The notes: a model not told the origin generated them from the letters alone. Counted from the stretch's first letter, positions 8,490 through 15,274 are shown. The stretch: DNA of 19,995 nt from Roseburia sp. CAG:303 (GCA_000437755.1 FR900109.1:42877-62871), one strand, 5' to 3'. Translations and numbers: made by a program.

Positions 8490-8786
8490 GTGAAGAGAAC
8501 AAAATATATTCCTGCAATTGTTACATTAGTAGGCTGCCTGGCGGCATCCATTATAGCGATTGTAAACAGGTATGACGCATTACATTCAATGATTATCATA
8601 TTGTCTGTGCTGGTAGGATTTTATATCGCAGGTCTGATTATAAGAATGCTGGCGGAAAAATATCTGATTATTGAAGAAGAGAAAGAACTGACGGAAGAAA
8701 CTCAGGAAAATACAGATGAATCCGGAGAAAATACAGCGGAGGAAGAAGTAAAAACTTCCGAAGACGAGAGAGAAAAATTAGAATAA
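8490..8786 (+). CDS. Small two-helix membrane protein of the flagellar operon, function unknown
   Basis: I do not recognise a characterised function for this 98-aa protein. It begins with a GTG at 8490, supported by GGAGAGG at 8473-8479 (10-nt spacing) and by a basic MKRTKY N-terminus. Two hydrophobic segments are visible, about residues 8-26 and 33-53, separated by a short polar turn. A strongly acidic Glu/Thr/Asn tail (about 61-98) is probably cytoplasmic. The predicted topology is therefore a small hairpin membrane protein with both ends inside. It lies between cheD and the sigma-28 gene, overlapping neither. Location alone suggests a motility-associated role; no catalytic motif is present. 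Confidence 0.8.
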   Translation: MKRTKYIPAIVTLVGCLAASIIAIVNRYDALHSMIIILSVLVGFYIAGLIIRMLAEKYLIIEEEKELTEETQENTDESGENTAEEEVKTSEDEREKLE

Positions 8787-8827
8787 GAATGAACTGACCA
8801 GATATTTAGGTACGAAAGGTGATATTT

Positions 8828-9595
8828 ATGAATGATATCGAAAAAATAAATTTGTGGGCTGAATATCAACATTCAGGAGATCCACAGTTAAGAGAAAAAA
8901 TAATACTTGAATATGCATCGCTGGTCAAAATCGTAGCGGGGCGTCTCAACATGTATCTGGGGTATGCAGTAGAATATGATGATTTAGTAGGATATGGAAT
9001 TTTTGGTCTGATAGATGCGATAGATAAATTTGACAGCAGCAAAGAAGTTAAATTTGAAACATATGCGAGTCTGCGAATCAGAGGTGCTATTCTGGATCAA
9101 ATCAGAAAAATGGACTGGATACCACGTTCATTGCGTCAGAAACAGCGGAAAATAGATGCGGCAATAACAAAACTGGAGAGCCAGTTTGGAAGAAATGCTA
9201 CGGATGAAGAAATTGCAAAGGAATTGGGAATTAGCGAAGAAGAATATCTGAGCTGGCAGGGTGAGTCAAATATTTCAAATGTGATTTCTCTTGATGAATT
9301 TATAGAATCAAGCGGTGACAAGGATATTGAACCCATGAGGGCAGGAACCTTTGACCAGCCAGAACAGGTACTGGAAAAGCAGGAGTTAAAGAAGCTTATC
9401 ATAGAGTCATTGGATACACTAACGGAGAAAGAAAAAAAAGTCATTCTTTTATATTATTATGAAGACCTTACATTAAAGGAAATCAGTAATATACTTGAAG
9501 TATCCGAATCAAGAGTTTCCCAGCTGCATACAAAGGCATTGGGAAAAATGAGAAAAAAGCTTGGAAGTGCATCTGGATATGTCTTTAAGATATAG
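8828..9595 (+). CDS. fliA: RNA polymerase sigma-28 factor FliA/SigD (flagellar)
   Basis: This sigma factor directs transcription of late flagellar, motility and chemotaxis genes. In the 255-aa protein, region 2 (about 20-95) contains AYDD-like EYDDLVGYGIFGLIDAIDKFD and FETYASLRIRGAILDQIRKMDW. The FliA/WhiG signature DWIPRSLR is at 96-103. Region 3 spans about 105-145 (ATDEEIAKELGISEEEY). Region 4 (about 188-246) has the helix-turn-helix LTLKEISNILEVSESRVSQ. No N-terminal region 1.1 is present, as expected for group 3 sigma factors. I chose the ATG at 8828, preceded by AAAGGTGAT; the GTG at 8819 overlaps that ribosome site. As in Bacillus (sigD after cheD), the gene lies within the operon, here after one small membrane-protein gene. 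No anti-sigma flgM is visible in the window. Confidence 0.96.
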   Translation: MNDIEKINLWAEYQHSGDPQLREKIILEYASLVKIVAGRLNMYLGYAVEYDDLVGYGIFGLIDAIDKFDSSKEVKFETYASLRIRGAILDQIRKMDWIPRSLRQKQRKIDAAITKLESQFGRNATDEEIAKELGISEEEYLSWQGESNISNVISLDEFIESSGDKDIEPMRAGTFDQPEQVLEKQELKKLIIESLDTLTEKEKKVILLYYYEDLTLKEISNILEVSESRVSQLHTKALGKMRKKLGSASGYVFKI

Positions 9596-9610
9596 CCATG
9601 GGAGAGGCAT

Positions 9611-11209
9611 ATGCAATATAAAAACAGTTATTTTACACTTGACATAGATGAAAGTCAGGTATATATGAATTTTTATCCGGCAGTTTCAGATGGAGAAAAA
9701 TTAAAAATTGCAGAGGTATCAGGTTATCTTGATCGGGCGGGAATTAAAGATTATGATTTAAAGGTAATCAATGATCTGATTGTAAATTCAGATCAGCCGT
9801 CAAGACTAAAGATTTCATCAAAAGGTGCAGCTCAGATTGATGAGAGAATGGAGCTGAAAGTGACATCGGATGCGATGTATGCGATTGTAAGATTTTTTCC
9901 GCCGAGCAATCGTGGAAAAAGAATTACAGAGAGCGAGATACGCAAAGATCTGGAATACCATAAGGTCAAATACGGAATTACAGAAGATAAGATTCAGGAA
10001 CATATGGCAGAACCGGAATATTTCAGAAATATTATTCTTGCGATGGGAACAGCACCTGTCCAGGGACATGATGGAAAGATTAATTACCGATTCAATACGG
10101 ACAAAAAGGCAAGACCGAAACTGAATGAAGATGGGACGGTTGACTTCCATAAGCTGAATAATATTTCCCATGTGCGCAAGGGAGATGTGCTGGCGGTGAT
10201 TACACCAGCAGATAAAGGAACACCGGGATGTAACGTTTTTGGAGTTGAACTACGACCGGATAAGGTTGTCAAAGTAAATTTCAACAAAGGAAATAACCTC
10301 GCAGTTTCGGAAGACGGACTCCAGCTGATAAGCATGGTGGATGGATATGCAACTCTGGAAGGAGATAAGATATTTGTTTCCGATGTATACGATGTACCGG
10401 CTGATGTGGATAATTCCACCGGAGATATCGAATTTAACGGATCCGTAGTGGTACATGGAAATGTCAGAACAGGATTCTGTATTAAATGCGGTGGAAATAT
10501 AGAAGTATATGGTGTAGTCGAAGGTGCAGATTTGGATGCAGGTGGGGATATTATACTTCACCGTGGTGTTCAGGGAATGAGCCGCTGCCAGATTCATGCC
10601 GTTGGAAATCTTGTATCAAAATTCATAGAAAGTGCCAATGTATCCGTCGATGGATATATTAATGCAGATTCTATTCTGAACAGCCAGATATCTGCACATG
10701 GAGATATCGTAGTGTCCGGAAAGGGCGGTAGTATTATAGGTGGAAATGTACGTTCTACAACCCTGATAGAAGCTTCTACCATAGGAACACCGATGGGAGT
10801 AGCAACATCCGTGGAGGTCGGTGTTGATCCAACCGTACAGGACAGAATAAAAGAGATTGATGCAATGATTAAGGATAAAACGGCTGAAATCGAAAAATTA
10901 AGCCAGTTAGTAACCGTATTCCGCAAAAAGCAGGAAATGGGAACGTTGACACCGGATAAACTGCCGATGATCGCGCAGTTTACCAAAACGATTATTCTGG
11001 ATAAAACAGATATTAAGGAACTGATGATTGAGCGCGAAGCAAAAGAAGAACTTGCTGGAGAAAATGTGGACGCAAAGATTCGTGTGGTGAAAGATATTCA
11101 TCAGGGAACAAAAATCACGATATCAGGTGATATTATGATATTAAATGACAAATATACACATTGTCAGTATTCAAAGAGGGATGGAGAGATTGTTTCAAGT
11201 GTATGGTAG
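9611..11209 (+). CDS. fapA: FapA/DUF342 family flagellar assembly protein A
   Basis: This is a 532-aa DUF342 (FapA) protein. The family is widespread in Firmicutes flagellar operons, and a role in polar or flagellar assembly has been proposed for it in Vibrio; its biochemical activity is unclear. Residues 1-160 form the family N-terminal region. The conserved GTPGCNVFG motif is at 203-211. A stretch of short Gly-rich turns (about 265-400, with GDIEFNGSVVVHGNV, GGNIEVYGVVEGA and GGDIILHRGVQG) is typical of a right-handed beta-helix. A charged coiled-coil segment follows (about 408-485), then a beta-rich C-terminus. GGAGAGG at 9601-9607 is unusually close to the ATG (3 nt), but the N-terminus matches the family start (KNSYFTLDIDES). 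It begins 15 nt after the sigma gene. Confidence 0.93.
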   Translation: MQYKNSYFTLDIDESQVYMNFYPAVSDGEKLKIAEVSGYLDRAGIKDYDLKVINDLIVNSDQPSRLKISSKGAAQIDERMELKVTSDAMYAIVRFFPPSNRGKRITESEIRKDLEYHKVKYGITEDKIQEHMAEPEYFRNIILAMGTAPVQGHDGKINYRFNTDKKARPKLNEDGTVDFHKLNNISHVRKGDVLAVITPADKGTPGCNVFGVELRPDKVVKVNFNKGNNLAVSEDGLQLISMVDGYATLEGDKIFVSDVYDVPADVDNSTGDIEFNGSVVVHGNVRTGFCIKCGGNIEVYGVVEGADLDAGGDIILHRGVQGMSRCQIHAVGNLVSKFIESANVSVDGYINADSILNSQISAHGDIVVSGKGGSIIGGNVRSTTLIEASTIGTPMGVATSVEVGVDPTVQDRIKEIDAMIKDKTAEIEKLSQLVTVFRKKQEMGTLTPDKLPMIAQFTKTIILDKTDIKELMIEREAKEELAGENVDAKIRVVKDIHQGTKITISGDIMILNDKYTHCQYSKRDGEIVSSVW

Positions 11210-11220
11210 GTAACAGAAAG

Positions 11221-11266
11221 GCGGAGTTTGTCCTGAAAAGGTCAGACTTCGCTGATGTTCCATCAG
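11221..11266 (+). promoter_or_regulatory. Tandem hairpins between fapA and the 103-aa gene
   Basis: Two stem-loops are packed head to tail. The first pairs 11221-11233 with 11240-11252: 10 Watson-Crick pairs, 2 G-U pairs and 1 mismatch around a 6-nt TGAAAA loop. The second pairs CTGATG (11252-11257) with CATCAG (11261-11266) around a 3-nt loop. They share base 11252, so they may compete. No T-run follows, so neither is a standard terminator. They lie in the longest spacer of the flagellar operon (about 115 nt). RNA processing, stability or attenuation control of the last three genes is plausible but inferred. Confidence 0.5.
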
Positions 11267-11324
11267 AAAGAAAATATATTTTTAGGGAAAAGTATTTAAT
11301 TTTTGATATTTTGGAGGTAGACCT

Positions 11325-11636
11325 ATGATTCGACCAGTAGAATTCCAGGGAGTTGTTCAGAGAAATCAGGACATGGCATCGGTAAATCAGAATGAGAACG
11401 ATAAACCATTTATTAATCATGAAAATGTTGTTGCCCAGATAGAAAAACAAACAGAAACGAAGATCCGGGATGTAAATGAGAAAGATAATGCAGATAACCA
11501 GGGGCAGAAGAAAGATGCAAAAGACAAGGGAAGCAACGAATATTTCGGGGACGGAGGAAAAAAGAAAAAACATTTCAGCAATACTGCAGGAACTGTAAAA
11601 ATCAAGGAAAGAAGAAATTTTGACGTAAAAATATAA
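11325..11636 (+). CDS. Hypothetical 103-aa protein of the flagellar operon
   Basis: I do not know a function for this small soluble protein. It has a strong ribosome site (GGAGGT at 11312-11317) and starts MIRPVEFQG. The N-terminal third (about 1-20) looks the most structured; I believe similar MIRPVEFQG-type proteins occur at this place in other Lachnospiraceae motility operons, but I cannot verify that here. The rest (about 40-103) is highly charged, Lys/Asp/Glu/Asn/Gln-rich and probably disordered, with a lysine cluster KKKKHF near 78-83. There is no signal peptide, membrane helix or cysteine. It is followed by a TAAGGTG in which the stop codon overlaps the next gene's ribosome site, indicating tight coupling. 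Confidence 0.75.
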   Translation: MIRPVEFQGVVQRNQDMASVNQNENDKPFINHENVVAQIEKQTETKIRDVNEKDNADNQGQKKDAKDKGSNEYFGDGGKKKKHFSNTAGTVKIKERRNFDVKI

Positions 11637-11644
11637 GGTGAATT

Positions 11645-12307
11645 ATGGGTGCAATGGAAGTATTTTTAATAATAACGGCAGTGATTGTGATTGCCGTAAG
11701 TTTTTGTATAAAAGAGAAAAGTGATAAGAATGAGGATGAAAAGAAGAGCGGGCAGGATGAAGTAAAAGCTGTTACACAGGAAATGATAAAAGAAGAAATA
11801 CAGAATCAGCTGGCGATGATTAGCGATGATATGCTGGAGAATACAGAAGCAAAACTGGATAAAATCGCAAATCAGAAAATCATGGCGGTTGGAAATTATT
11901 CGGAGGATGTCTTAAAAAATATTGAAGAAAATCATAATGAAGTTATGTTTTTATATAATATGTTAAACGACAAAGAAACCACATTAAAAAATACAGTAAG
12001 AGATATCGAAGCTGTAAAGGTCAGTGTCAGAAAGATGGCGGACAATGTGGAAAATGATGTACAGGCATGGGAAAATGAAATAAAACTTTCCCCGGAGGAA
12101 GAAACCGTACCGGCGGAAGATAAAGAAGAACAGCCTTCCCAGGAAGCCGTACCGGAGATGGAGGATGCAGAAGAAGAGGATCAGAGAAGTAATAAGGAAA
12201 AGATACTGGAATTATACAGACAGGGAAAATCCAATATTGAAATTGCAAAACAGTTAAATCTCGGGGTTGGTGAGGTCAACCTGGTATTAGGTTTATTTAA
12301 AGGATAA
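11645..12307 (+). CDS. Membrane-anchored coiled-coil protein, DUF6115-like
   Basis: The 220-aa protein has an N-terminal membrane helix (about 5-21) and a long Glu/Lys-rich region with coiled-coil character (about 40-145). An acidic, proline-containing linker follows (about 150-182). The compact C-terminal segment (184-220: KEKILELYRQGKSNIEIAKQ, then LNLGVGEVNLVLGLFKG) resembles a small helix-turn-helix fold. This layout fits the DUF6115 family of Firmicutes motility operons. Its position after sigma-28 and its single-helix anchor recall SwrB, encoded after sigD in Bacillus, but relatedness is only my inference. The start at 11645 has AAGGTG 4 nt upstream; an ATG at 11654 is an alternative. 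The stop overlaps a following ATG as TAATG. Confidence 0.8.
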   Translation: MGAMEVFLIITAVIVIAVSFCIKEKSDKNEDEKKSGQDEVKAVTQEMIKEEIQNQLAMISDDMLENTEAKLDKIANQKIMAVGNYSEDVLKNIEENHNEVMFLYNMLNDKETTLKNTVRDIEAVKVSVRKMADNVENDVQAWENEIKLSPEEETVPAEDKEEQPSQEAVPEMEDAEEEDQRSNKEKILELYRQGKSNIEIAKQLNLGVGEVNLVLGLFKG

Positions 12308-12318
12308 TGGAGCGATTT

Positions 12319-12891
12319 ATGAAAGCAAAATATTTTTTGAGAGGGCTGGGTGCCGGAATTCTTCTGGCAACCATAGTTTTATTTGCGGTATATTCATACC
12401 GGTATTCGGACAGTAAAATCATACAGAGGGCAAAAGAACTCGGAATGGTATACGACAGCAAAGAGCAGGACGCAGATGATGAAAAACCGGCATCCGCGGC
12501 AGTGAAAGAAACCACCACGGAGCCGGAAACAAAAGAACCACCGGCAGAAACCACCACGGAACCGGAAACAAAAGAACCATCGGCGGAAACCACCACAGAA
12601 CCGGAAATAACAACCCAGCCGGAAACGACAACTGCCCAGCCGGCAACAAAAGCAACTACGGCTGCAGTGACCGGTGAGAATACCGGCGACAGCATTAAAG
12701 TAACGATTCCGTCAGGAACAAAAGCAACCACACTTGCACAGGAACTGGAAAATCTGAAAGTGGTAGAGAGTGCAGAGGATTTTAAAAATTTCCTGATTGA
12801 GAATAATTATACGCACAGATTACTCTCCGGAGAATTTTATCTGAATGCGGGAATGTCTTATGAAGAAATCATATCTGTGATTGGATATTAA
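12319..12891 (+). CDS. Membrane-anchored protein with Thr/Pro/Glu repeats and MltG-like terminal domain
   Basis: The 190-aa protein has a membrane anchor (about 7-26) and a low-complexity Thr/Pro/Glu linker (about 60-118) that probably spans the wall. Its C-terminal domain (about 126-190) contains VTIPSGTKATTLAQELENL and TRLLSG-like HRLLSGEFYLNAGMSYEEII. This resembles the LysM-like N-terminal portion of YceG/MltG endolytic transglycosylases, but the catalytic domain of MltG is absent, so it may bind peptidoglycan or act as a structural factor rather than cleave. I chose the ATG at 12319, with TGGAG at 12308-12312 (6-nt spacing). The ATG at 12307, overlapping the previous stop, would add 4 residues. 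It is the last gene before the rpsB promoter and probably ends the flagellar operon. Confidence 0.75.
   Translation: MKAKYFLRGLGAGILLATIVLFAVYSYRYSDSKIIQRAKELGMVYDSKEQDADDEKPASAAVKETTTEPETKEPPAETTTEPETKEPSAETTTEPEITTQPETTTAQPATKATTAAVTGENTGDSIKVTIPSGTKATTLAQELENLKVVESAEDFKNFLIENNYTHRLLSGEFYLNAGMSYEEIISVIGY
12511..12606 (+). repeat. 39-bp in-frame tandem repeat (about 2.5 copies)
   Basis: A 39-nt unit encoding TTTEPETKEPPAE is at 12511-12549 and is repeated at 12550-12588 with a few substitutions. The beginning of a third copy is at 12589-12606. The unit is a multiple of three, so copy-number change would alter only linker length. It lies in the extracellular linker of the MltG-like membrane protein. 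Confidence 0.85.
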
Positions 12892-12910
12892 AGATTTTTT
12901 GAAATTTTAC

Positions 12911-12939
12911 TTGCAATGCAGGAATATCTGTGTTATCAT
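12911..12939 (+). promoter_or_regulatory. Sigma-A promoter of rpsB-tsf
   Basis: A -35 box TTGCAA (12911-12916) and a -10 box TATCAT (12934-12939) are separated by exactly 17 nt, with TGT directly before the -10, giving an extended -10. Transcription would begin near 12946, about 120 nt upstream of rpsB. No better promoter is seen between the flagellar operon and rpsB. Confidence 0.75.
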
Positions 12940-12992
12940 AGTAAAGCTGATTGTGTAATGACATAACAGCGATTAGAATACACGCATAAGGA

Positions 12993-13027
12993 TTCCGGAA
13001 TGGTGCCGGCTCAGGGTCTCTCCGGAA
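12993..13027 (+). promoter_or_regulatory. Stem-loop in the rpsB mRNA leader
   Basis: TTCCGGA (12993-12999) pairs perfectly with TCCGGAA (13021-13027), enclosing about 21 nt that include GGTGCCGGCTCAGGGTCTC. The element is within the roughly 120-nt leader. It could be a binding site for autoregulation by ribosomal protein S2, by analogy with other ribosomal protein leaders; this is inference. It is not followed by a T-run, so it is not a terminator. Confidence 0.4.
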
Positions 13028-13069
13028 GATGAGATATGCGGAAGAAAAATAAAACCTGGAGGTATTAAA

Positions 13070-13807
13070 ATGAGCGTTATTTCAATGAAACAGTTATTAG
13101 AAGCAGGTGTTCATTTCGGACATCAGACAAGAAGATGGAACCCTAAGATGGCAGAGTACATCTACACAGAAAGAAACGGTATCTACATCATCGATTTACA
13201 GAAGTCTGTAGGTAAAGTAGATGAAGCTTACAAGGCAGTATCAGATATCGCAGCTGAAGGTGGTACAATCCTCTTCGTTGGAACAAAGAAACAGGCTCAG
13301 GATGCTGTTAAGACAGAAGCTGAGAGATGTGGAATGTTCTATGTAAACGAAAGATGGTTAGGTGGTATGCTTACAAACTTCAAGACCATCCAGTCAAGAA
13401 TTGCAAAATTAAAAGAAATCGAAACAATGGCAGAAGACGGAACATTTGATGTTCTTCCGAAGAAAGAAGTTCTTGAATTAAAGAAAGAATGGGACAAGCT
13501 TGAAAAGAACCTTGGCGGTATCAAGGAAATGAAGAAACTCCCAGACGCAATCTTCGTAGTAGATCCTAAGAAGGAAAGAATCTGCGTACAGGAAGCTCAT
13601 GCACTTGGTATTCCACTTATCGGTATTGCAGATACAAACTGTGATCCGGAAGAGTTAGATTATGTAATCCCGGGTAATGATGATGCAATCAGAGCCGTTA
13701 AATTAATCGTAGCTAAGATGGCAGATGCTGTTATCGAAGCAAACCAGGGTGAAGAAGCTGCAGAAGCAGTAGAAGAAGCTGAAGCTGAAGAAACAGTAGA
13801 AGCATAA
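13070..13807 (+). CDS. rpsB: 30S ribosomal protein S2
   Basis: S2 is a small-subunit protein assembled late, near the head-body junction. The 245-aa protein starts MSVISMKQLLEAGVHFGHQT and continues with RRWNPKMAEYIYTERNG, the classic S2 opening. ILFVGTKKQAQ, NERWLGGMLTNFKTI and IPLIGIADTNCDPEELDYVIPGNDDAIRA are further family signatures. The C-terminus is an acidic Glu/Ala tail (about 226-245) common in Firmicutes S2. The ribosome site GGAGGT (13058-13063) is strong and codon use is more restricted than in the flagellar genes, as expected for high expression. tsf follows, as in most bacteria. Confidence 0.99.
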   Translation: MSVISMKQLLEAGVHFGHQTRRWNPKMAEYIYTERNGIYIIDLQKSVGKVDEAYKAVSDIAAEGGTILFVGTKKQAQDAVKTEAERCGMFYVNERWLGGMLTNFKTIQSRIAKLKEIETMAEDGTFDVLPKKEVLELKKEWDKLEKNLGGIKEMKKLPDAIFVVDPKKERICVQEAHALGIPLIGIADTNCDPEELDYVIPGNDDAIRAVKLIVAKMADAVIEANQGEEAAEAVEEAEAEETVEA

Positions 13808-13816
13808 TCAGAAAAA

Positions 13817-13879
13817 TATAACCGCAGGCGGTATATATATAGTTTCAGGATGCGCCGATTTCTTTATGATTCGGCGCAT
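13817..13879 (+). promoter_or_regulatory. Hairpins in the rpsB-tsf spacer (possible attenuator)
   Basis: The stronger hairpin pairs ATGCGCCGA (13850-13858) with TCGGCGCAT (13871-13879), 9 perfect GC-rich pairs around a 12-nt loop. It is followed by the poor T-run TTATAAAA, so termination would be partial at most. A smaller stem with ACCG/CGGT and an AT-rich extension lies at about 13817-13838. Partial termination or an RNA processing point could set the ratio of S2 to EF-Ts. Confidence 0.5.
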
Positions 13880-13919
13880 TTATAAAATAAAGAAATATTT
13901 TGAATGGAGGATTTAGAAA

Positions 13920-15026
13920 ATGGCAGTTACAGCAGCTATGGTAAAAGAGCTCAGAGAAATGACAGGCGCAGGCGTTATGGCTTGTAAGAACGCACTTGTT
14001 GAAACAGATGGTAATTTCGACAGCGCAATTGAATTATTAAGAAAAAAAGGTGAAGCTACAGCAGTAAAGAAAGCTGGAAGAATCGCAGCAGAAGGTACTG
14101 TATTAGCTATCGTTGAAGAAGATAAAAATGCAGCAATCGTAGAAGTAAACTCAGAAACAGACTTCGTTGCAAAAAATGAAAAATTCAGAACATTCGTTGC
14201 AGATATTGCAGCTCAGGTTCTTGCTACAGATGCATCAGATGTGGAAGGCTTATTAGCTGAAAAATTCATCAAAGATGAATCAAAGACAGTAAAAGAAGAA
14301 TTAGTAAGCCAGATCGCAGTAATCGGAGAAAACCTTACAATCAGAAGATTTACTAAAATTAACTCTGACGGTATCGTTGTTCCTTATATCCACGCAGGCG
14401 GAAGAATCGGTGTATTAGTCGAAGCTTCTACATCCGTTGTAAATGACGAAGTAAAAGAAGCACTCAAGAACATCGCTATGCAGATCGCAGCTCTTAATCC
14501 AAAGTACACAGCAAGAGGAGATATCTCAGCAGATGAACTTGTTAAATTAAGAGAGATTACAGTGGAAAGTGCATTAAATGATACATTTACACTTCCAAAG
14601 CCAATCTTAAACAAATTAATTGACAAGGCTGTAAGTGAAAAAGTATGGAGTGATGAAGATATCGCAATCTACGAAGAGAAGAAGAGCAATATGAACTACC
14701 TGCCAAACTTCCTTTCAAACGAAGCAAAGGAGAAGTTAGCAGAAATTGCTTTAGCAGACAGAGAAGCAATCTCAGGTGATAAGATTTTCAATGGTCTTGT
14801 TGAAGGTCGTGTATCTAAGCAGCTCAAAGAAATCTGCCTTCTTGACCAGGTATATGTAAAGGCAGAAGACGGAAAGCAGTCCGTAGCAAAATATGTTGAA
14901 TCCGTAGCAAAGGCTACAGGTTCAGACCTTGCCATCAAAGGATTTGTTCGTTTTGAAACAGGCGAAGGTATTGAAAAGAAAGAAGAAAACTTTGCAGAAG
15001 AAGTTGCAAAACAGATGGGTAACTAA
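13920..15026 (+). CDS. tsf: Elongation factor Ts, unusually long
   Basis: EF-Ts is the nucleotide-exchange factor of EF-Tu. The N-terminal UBA-like domain (about 1-52) contains MVKELREMTGAGVMACKNAL. The core has VNSETDFVAKNEKF at 76-89, holding the TDFVA contact motif for EF-Tu, and the end FVRFETGEGIEKKEENFAEEV is typical. At 368 aa it is about 60 residues longer than the usual 290-310. The excess lies between ISADEL (about 202) and VEGRVSKQLKEI (about 294), where other EF-Ts proteins have only about 35 residues forming the coiled-coil hairpin. The frame is uninterrupted and codon use is uniform through this segment, so it is a real part of the protein. GGAGG lies 8-12 nt before the ATG. Confidence 0.97.
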   Translation: MAVTAAMVKELREMTGAGVMACKNALVETDGNFDSAIELLRKKGEATAVKKAGRIAAEGTVLAIVEEDKNAAIVEVNSETDFVAKNEKFRTFVADIAAQVLATDASDVEGLLAEKFIKDESKTVKEELVSQIAVIGENLTIRRFTKINSDGIVVPYIHAGGRIGVLVEASTSVVNDEVKEALKNIAMQIAALNPKYTARGDISADELVKLREITVESALNDTFTLPKPILNKLIDKAVSEKVWSDEDIAIYEEKKSNMNYLPNFLSNEAKEKLAEIALADREAISGDKIFNGLVEGRVSKQLKEICLLDQVYVKAEDGKQSVAKYVESVAKATGSDLAIKGFVRFETGEGIEKKEENFAEEVAKQMGN

Positions 15027-15074
15027 TTTTACTGTTTAAAAAAAATAAATTGTAATTTTATCCTGTAAAGTAAT

Positions 15075-15120
15075 AAAACCTTGAATTTTCTATGACAATA
15101 GAATAATTCAAGGTTTTTTT
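15075..15120 (+). terminator. Rho-independent terminator after tsf
   Basis: The arm 15075-15093 pairs with 15098-15117 around a GACA loop, with only a single bulged T (15104). The perfect 13-bp outer stem reads AAAACCTTGAATT against AATTCAAGGTTTT. It ends in an unbroken run of seven T (15114-15120). This closes the rpsB-tsf operon and marks the boundary with the AT-rich segment that follows. Confidence 0.95.
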
Positions 15121-15209
15121 GTTGGAATATAGAATAAAAAAATGAGTAAAATATAAATAGAATTATAATTTGTAAAATGGAATAAAAAACATCAAAATGC
15201 GAAATAGAA

Positions 15210-15238
15210 TTGAATATTTATATGTTTTGTGTTAGTAT
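15210..15238 (+). promoter_or_regulatory. Candidate promoter of the ATPase/TOPRIM module
   Basis: TTGAAT (15210-15215) and TAGTAT (15233-15238) are 17 nt apart, with TGT directly ahead of the -10 (extended -10). Each hexamer matches the sigma-A consensus at 4 of 6 positions. It lies 36 nt before the ATPase start. The background is very AT-rich, so chance matches are possible. The rest of 15121-15274 shows nothing else. Confidence 0.5.
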
Positions 15239-15274
15239 AGGGGTATGATTCCAGTGAATGATAGGAGGTAAATT

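Noticed and set aside
9912..10124. 70-codon plus-strand open frame inside fapA
   Set aside because: Out-of-frame shadow of fapA with no ribosome site and no family character.
12511..12606. CRISPR-like array
   Set aside because: The units are directly adjacent without unique spacers, and they encode an in-frame protein linker.
12419..12655. Repetitive minus-strand open frames opposite the Thr/Pro/Glu linker
   Set aside because: They arise from the 39-bp repeat on the coding strand read backwards; Leu/Pro/Phe/Trp-rich with no support.
12871..12900. Possible intrinsic terminator after the flagellar operon (ATATC/GATAT stem, then TTTTTT)
   Set aside because: The stem is only 5 AT-rich pairs and the T-run starts 6 nt after it; too weak to call, although an operon end here is plausible.
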